Positions 59,957 to 64,000 of a stretch of DNA of 64,000 nt are shown in pieces; position 1 is the first letter of the stretch; each line of letters opens with the position of its first letter. The notes under the pieces are model-generated. The model was not told where the DNA came from, ran no database searches, and worked only from the letters and a program-made list of their open reading frames with translations. Position numbers and translations under genes: made by a program. The stretch is from contig VUYV01000046.1 in the NCBI GenBank assembly GCA_008711295.1, positions 4,045,569-4,109,568 on the forward strand, in the 5' to 3' direction. This stretch comes from Anarhynchus alexandrinus. Taxonomy: Eukaryota; Chordata; Aves; Charadriiformes; Charadriidae.

Positions 59957-62900
59957 GTAAGTGCATGTCTGTTAAATCCAAGTTTGTTTTAGGGCAATAA
60001 ATACTGGCTGTACTATAGGACCTTATTAACAAGCATTTTTACGTTGAACACTAAGTTCTACTTACAAATTTTGTTTATTCCCGGGAGACACTGATTGTGA
60101 AATAATTCAAAGCTTTGCAAAATTAAGACAGCTGTCTCTGGAATAGTTCATTTTTCTGAAATATTGGGTTGGCCTTACAGCGCTCTTACAGAGAACTGTT
60201 GATCTCAACAGAAATTTGAAAATACAAATAGTTCCACGTTTAAGTGTCTTCCTGCTTTCCTCTGTGAGAATATGGCTATGAGTTGCCGAATCCAGTAGCC
60301 CAATAGAGGCAAGGCTGCTGCAACTCTGTGTGCCCAGGTCTAGTCGGTGGCAAGCCTGAGCACATGGTCCCTATAGGCACACGGTCCCTATAGGCACACA
60401 TGCAGCACATGCATTTGCTCCGTGATTTTAATGTTTCTGTGATGATAACAGGAAAAGTGAGATGCAAATCCAGAAAAATACCATCTTTTATTTCAGAATT
60501 TGGGATGCAACAATACTTTATTTGTCTGTGATTACGAAAGTGAAGTAAATGATTTAGCAAGATAAGTTGTACAGACCTTAATTTTGACTTAGTAGTTTGA
60601 TTGTTTTCCTCATGCAAACTTGTGAAACCTCGTTCCACTCTTTATGGGCCATGTAATTTAAATTATTTTTTAAAAAAAATTGCATATTCATTAGCATTGT
60701 CCTTTCAAAGAAAGTGCATATGCTCTTATATGTTTCTAGAATATATGTGAAGTTTTTGTCAGAGATATTTATTTTTATGTATGCTTTTATCTGTATGTAT
60801 AACATCAGTGAAAGTGATGATCACTTTTACAGTGATATGATGCGTATTATAGGAAGCAGATAGTTACTGTAGTATTACCAAAGTTACTGTAGTAGTACTA
60901 TGAGTCAGTAAATCACTTGTTATTCAAAAAATATTTTCCAAGAATTTGAAATAACTTGGTCAATAACAAGCAGATGTTGCACATACATCTAAACTTCATA
61001 TGCAAGAATTAACAATTTTACTTATCAAATGCAATCCCCAGCTGATTCCTGGCTGGGAGAAGGAGACAGGTTGTATTTGAATTAAAAGGAAATTTGGAGC
61101 ATGTCAGACTATAAAGAAAAAAAAAAGGCTTCTTTCTACAGTGCTGTAAAAAAAATCTCTGCATAGGTTTTGAAATGAAACCCCTTCTGTTTTGTTTTCA
61201 CCATCTGGCATGTCCAAATAGTGAAATTCAGCAGTGGAAGTTGAATTTGTTTTTACCTGTGGGTTAGTTCTATTTCTTGAACAAAATATATATGTGTGTT
61301 AGTAAGTATTGCAATTCAGCTGAGGCTGCTTTGAAAATTTGGCAGTGCTAAGAACAGGACTATAGTTGTGCAGTAGGTAGCCTTGTCTGTGTTTGGTTTA
61401 AAGGTGTGAAGGTAGTTTTTAAACATTTAATTGCATATGAGGAACTACATTCTCTGATCATTTACTGTTAGGTCAGGCTTAAGCATTGACTCCAGAGGCA
61501 ATGATGCTACCAGGAGCCTTTTTTATCTGGCTTCAGACTGTTGTCATCTTCTGCAATAACCTGTTGATCCACCTCCCTTTTTGACTGGTATAAATAAATT
61601 CCATACTTATAGCTATTTTGTCTTGCTGTTTGCACTTCCAAAAGTGTTCCAGGAAGTTCCCTCTACCTTTGGAAAATGTGTTTTGCCATTGGCTCCAGTT
61701 GGAACAGAATCTTACTGTCTGTGGAGTCTTACATAATTCTACTCACTAAGTCCACCCCAGTAAACTCTTCGTGCATTTCAAACACTTGTGAAAAATAAGA
61801 TAACATTTGTCACTAAGAATGTAATATATGATTTGTCAACGGACTTTCAGCCTCTTGACTGCTATGATGACAGTTTCTTTTTTGCCTGGTGCCCCTTTCT
61901 ATAGTGACAGCACTTCAAAAGTTCTTACTAGCACACATCTAGTGTTCTTCAGTTATTTCACAAATAAATGAATTTGAAAGATGCTTTGCTGTTTGAGTCT
62001 TGTGTTCCTGACTTATGAATCCAGGCAATTTTTGTTCAAATATCAGCCCTGCAAGGTCAGTTTAACCAGTGGAATATAAAGGAGTTTTCTCTCTGCTTTA
62101 TTCTTCTCCAGCAGACAGACTTCTCAAGAGTGGCATGATAGAAAACAATCCCATATTCCAGGCTTATTACTGTTTGTGATTAGAAATGAACGAAAACAAA
62201 AAAAAAGGTTTTCATTATTTTAATTAGGTATCAGAAATTGTCTTAAGGTTTGTCTTAGCTGTGTTTTATGGAAAATTTTGCACTCAGTATAAAATACTTG
62301 TAAATTTTTTGAGCAAGATCCAGAATCTAAAGAACCTTGATCTCTTCAGGATAATATGGAATATTCTGTATTGTACTTCTCCATCCTTCCTTTCGGTTAT
62401 TTTCCTTTTGGGGGTAGTTTTTAGCACATACTTATTCCACATCGATCAAATACAGTTTCCCAGCCGTGGGCATTTAATACAGGAATGCAGTCTTTCTGTA
62501 TTTTGTGCACCTTGTAATTTGGCTGGAGGTAGCAGGGCGGATAGAATCTGAAAGCCAAAATATGGAGAAAGGGATTATGAAACCTAGAGAATAAAAAGGA
62601 AGGAAGTTATGTTATTTTAAATCATAAGGGAAGAAAAGATTTGGGGGAGAGAATGCTTTGAAGGGAAAGTAAGGGAAACCTACAGAATGGTAATGTGTTT
62701 GGGAGTTTCGCTCTTTGCAAAGCCACAAACAGCAAAAGGTGTTTCTCGAAAATGTCAGAGGGAATTAATTCCTATTAGAGAATCCAAAAATAGATCATGA
62801 CAAAATCTGACCATCTTGCCTTAAGAAGGACTCAGACTAATGATTTCAGGGCCAAAAGCAGGCTCTTAGAATCTCAAAGTCTGATCTCTTGCAGAATACA

Positions 62901-64000
62901 GGCCATAACTTAATCTAATAATTTTGCATCACATTTCTGCTGGATTGTAGTACATCTTTTTAGGAAAGGCTAATCAGACTTGATTTAAAGGCTTCATATG
63001 ACAGGACATCCATCTGATTTCTAAGTAAGTTTTCATAGTCATTAATCATGCCTTCTGTTAAAAATATTGACTTTATTTTAGAATGAATGTTCTGAGCGTC
63101 AGCTTTCATTAGTTGAAATTCCAGTTCTTGTTCTTCAATTTTATTGTTGCTATTTCAGGTTGGAGGGTTAGTGCCTTCAGTATTGACGCCTGACTAGAAA
63201 GCTCACAGGCATGTAAAGAAATTTCAAGTATAATGTCTTCTCTGTTGAACTTAAAGTAACACCTTTCTTTGGATGACACTTCTGAACTGAAGTGATTTTT
63301 TTTTTTTCACAAAGCAGTATATATAAATTGTAGTGATTCTATTTAACGTTGTGTTGAGTAGAAGACCTGCTGACAGTGCAGACTTTCAGTCTGCCAAGTA
63401 CTCAAGAGACAGAGACTGTCTCAAATCTTTCAAGGATCTTTAGGTTGGTATCTGAAGGAGCAATGTTTATGCAAATATGCTCCCATTGTTTTTACCCCTC
63501 TTCTGGTCCACATTATGATTTTTGAAATAATTGATGCAGAAGAGCAGAAGTCCAACAGTTACTTTAACTCTATATATTTTTAGAAAATTTGTGCCCACTT
63601 ATGATAAAGAAATATGAATCAGCACTCTCCAAGAACAGGTCACAGAACCTACCCATTATCCCTCGTGTTTGGTACCCACCAGCCTTATAGGTTTAGCACA
63701 TATAAAGTGTGAACCTAGTCCCAGTATGTGCTTTCTCTTGCCTTGTGTGATTGTATGTGAGACTTAGGGCTACTGCAGAGATTTAGATGAGAAAGGACAA
63801 AATGTCATGATGAACAAAGCAAGCAGGCATCATTCAATCTGATGTTGACGGAGCAATTTGTGCCCAATGTTTTAAAATCATGTAAGCAAAAGTGAAAGGT
63901 CAAAACACAAAACCTCTGTGTTATTTGCCATTCTAATCTTTGTTTTCATCTATAGCATATTTTATTTTTCCCTGTATCCAAGGTTAAGCCAGTGTAGAAA
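59957..64000 (+). other. ZFAT intron 10 (first 4.0 kb; continues beyond window)
   Basis: A phase-1 intron truncated by the window edge. It contains a probable ancient CR1-like relic (about 62880-63170). No sequence matching the remaining ZFAT fingers or C-terminus was found here on the + strand, so the last exons lie further downstream. Confidence 0.8.
62880..63170 (-). mobile_element. Probable ancient CR1-like 3' relic, minus orientation
   Basis: The phrases 'ttgcagaatacaggccataa', 'cttaatctaataattttgca', 'taatcagacttgatttaaag', 'gttaaaaatattgactttat' and 'ttgaaattccagttcttgtt' occur in the order of an old CR1-type 3' end shared by turtles, crocodilians and birds, as recalled. It has diverged strongly, with no coding potential; the edges are approximate. 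Confidence 0.55.

Noticed and set aside
1..64000. Search for CRISPR arrays, tRNA or rRNA genes and prokaryotic-type operons
   Set aside because: No regularly spaced direct repeats, cloverleaf-like sequence or compact coding arrangement was seen; all else indicates a vertebrate intron-rich locus.

Overview
The window is vertebrate nuclear DNA, almost certainly from a bird. It is AT-rich, has long GT-AG introns, a CpG island at a promoter, and repeats dominated by CR1 LINE fragments of the kind typical of avian genomes, including several with the characteristic 3' ends. No prokaryotic operon, tRNA, rRNA or CRISPR array was seen. The species cannot be named from the sequence.

One protein-coding gene fills the window: ZFAT (zinc finger and AT-hook domain containing) on the + strand. 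Ten coding exons were placed between 1039 and 59956. All have GT donors and AG acceptors, and the reading frame is continuous across every junction: 2,890 coding bases, 963 complete codons plus one base. The protein starts MEAAAAG, carries an N-terminal C2H2 finger, an AT-hook, a degenerate finger, a charged linker, a block of seven C2H2 fingers, a Ser/Glu-rich linker of about 260 residues, and seven more fingers. The gene runs off the right edge; as recalled from human ZFAT, about three fingers and a C-terminal acidic region should lie downstream. No premature stop or frameshift was seen in the placed exons.

Layout: 1-640 upstream AT-rich DNA; 640-1630 CpG island with promoter, first exon and a 45-N gap; intron 1 (12.6 kb) with an ancient CR1 ORF2 relic, a GC-rich repeat at about 7145-8365, a TAATTA-rich cluster near 10.7 kb and a CR1 piece just before exon 2; introns 2-4 (6.6, 10.6, 10.6 kb), where exon 4 is bracketed by two closely related CR1 copies in opposite orientation; exon 6, a single 1.47-kb exon that holds half of the visible protein; introns 6-9; and the start of intron 10.

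No clearly new biological system was found. The observations most worth checking are the inverted CR1 pair around exon 4, the unidentified GC-rich repeat at 7.1-8.4 kb, the TAATTA cluster in intron 1, and the promoter gap just upstream of the start codon. Comparisons with human ZFAT and CR1 consensus sequences are from memory, not from a database search.
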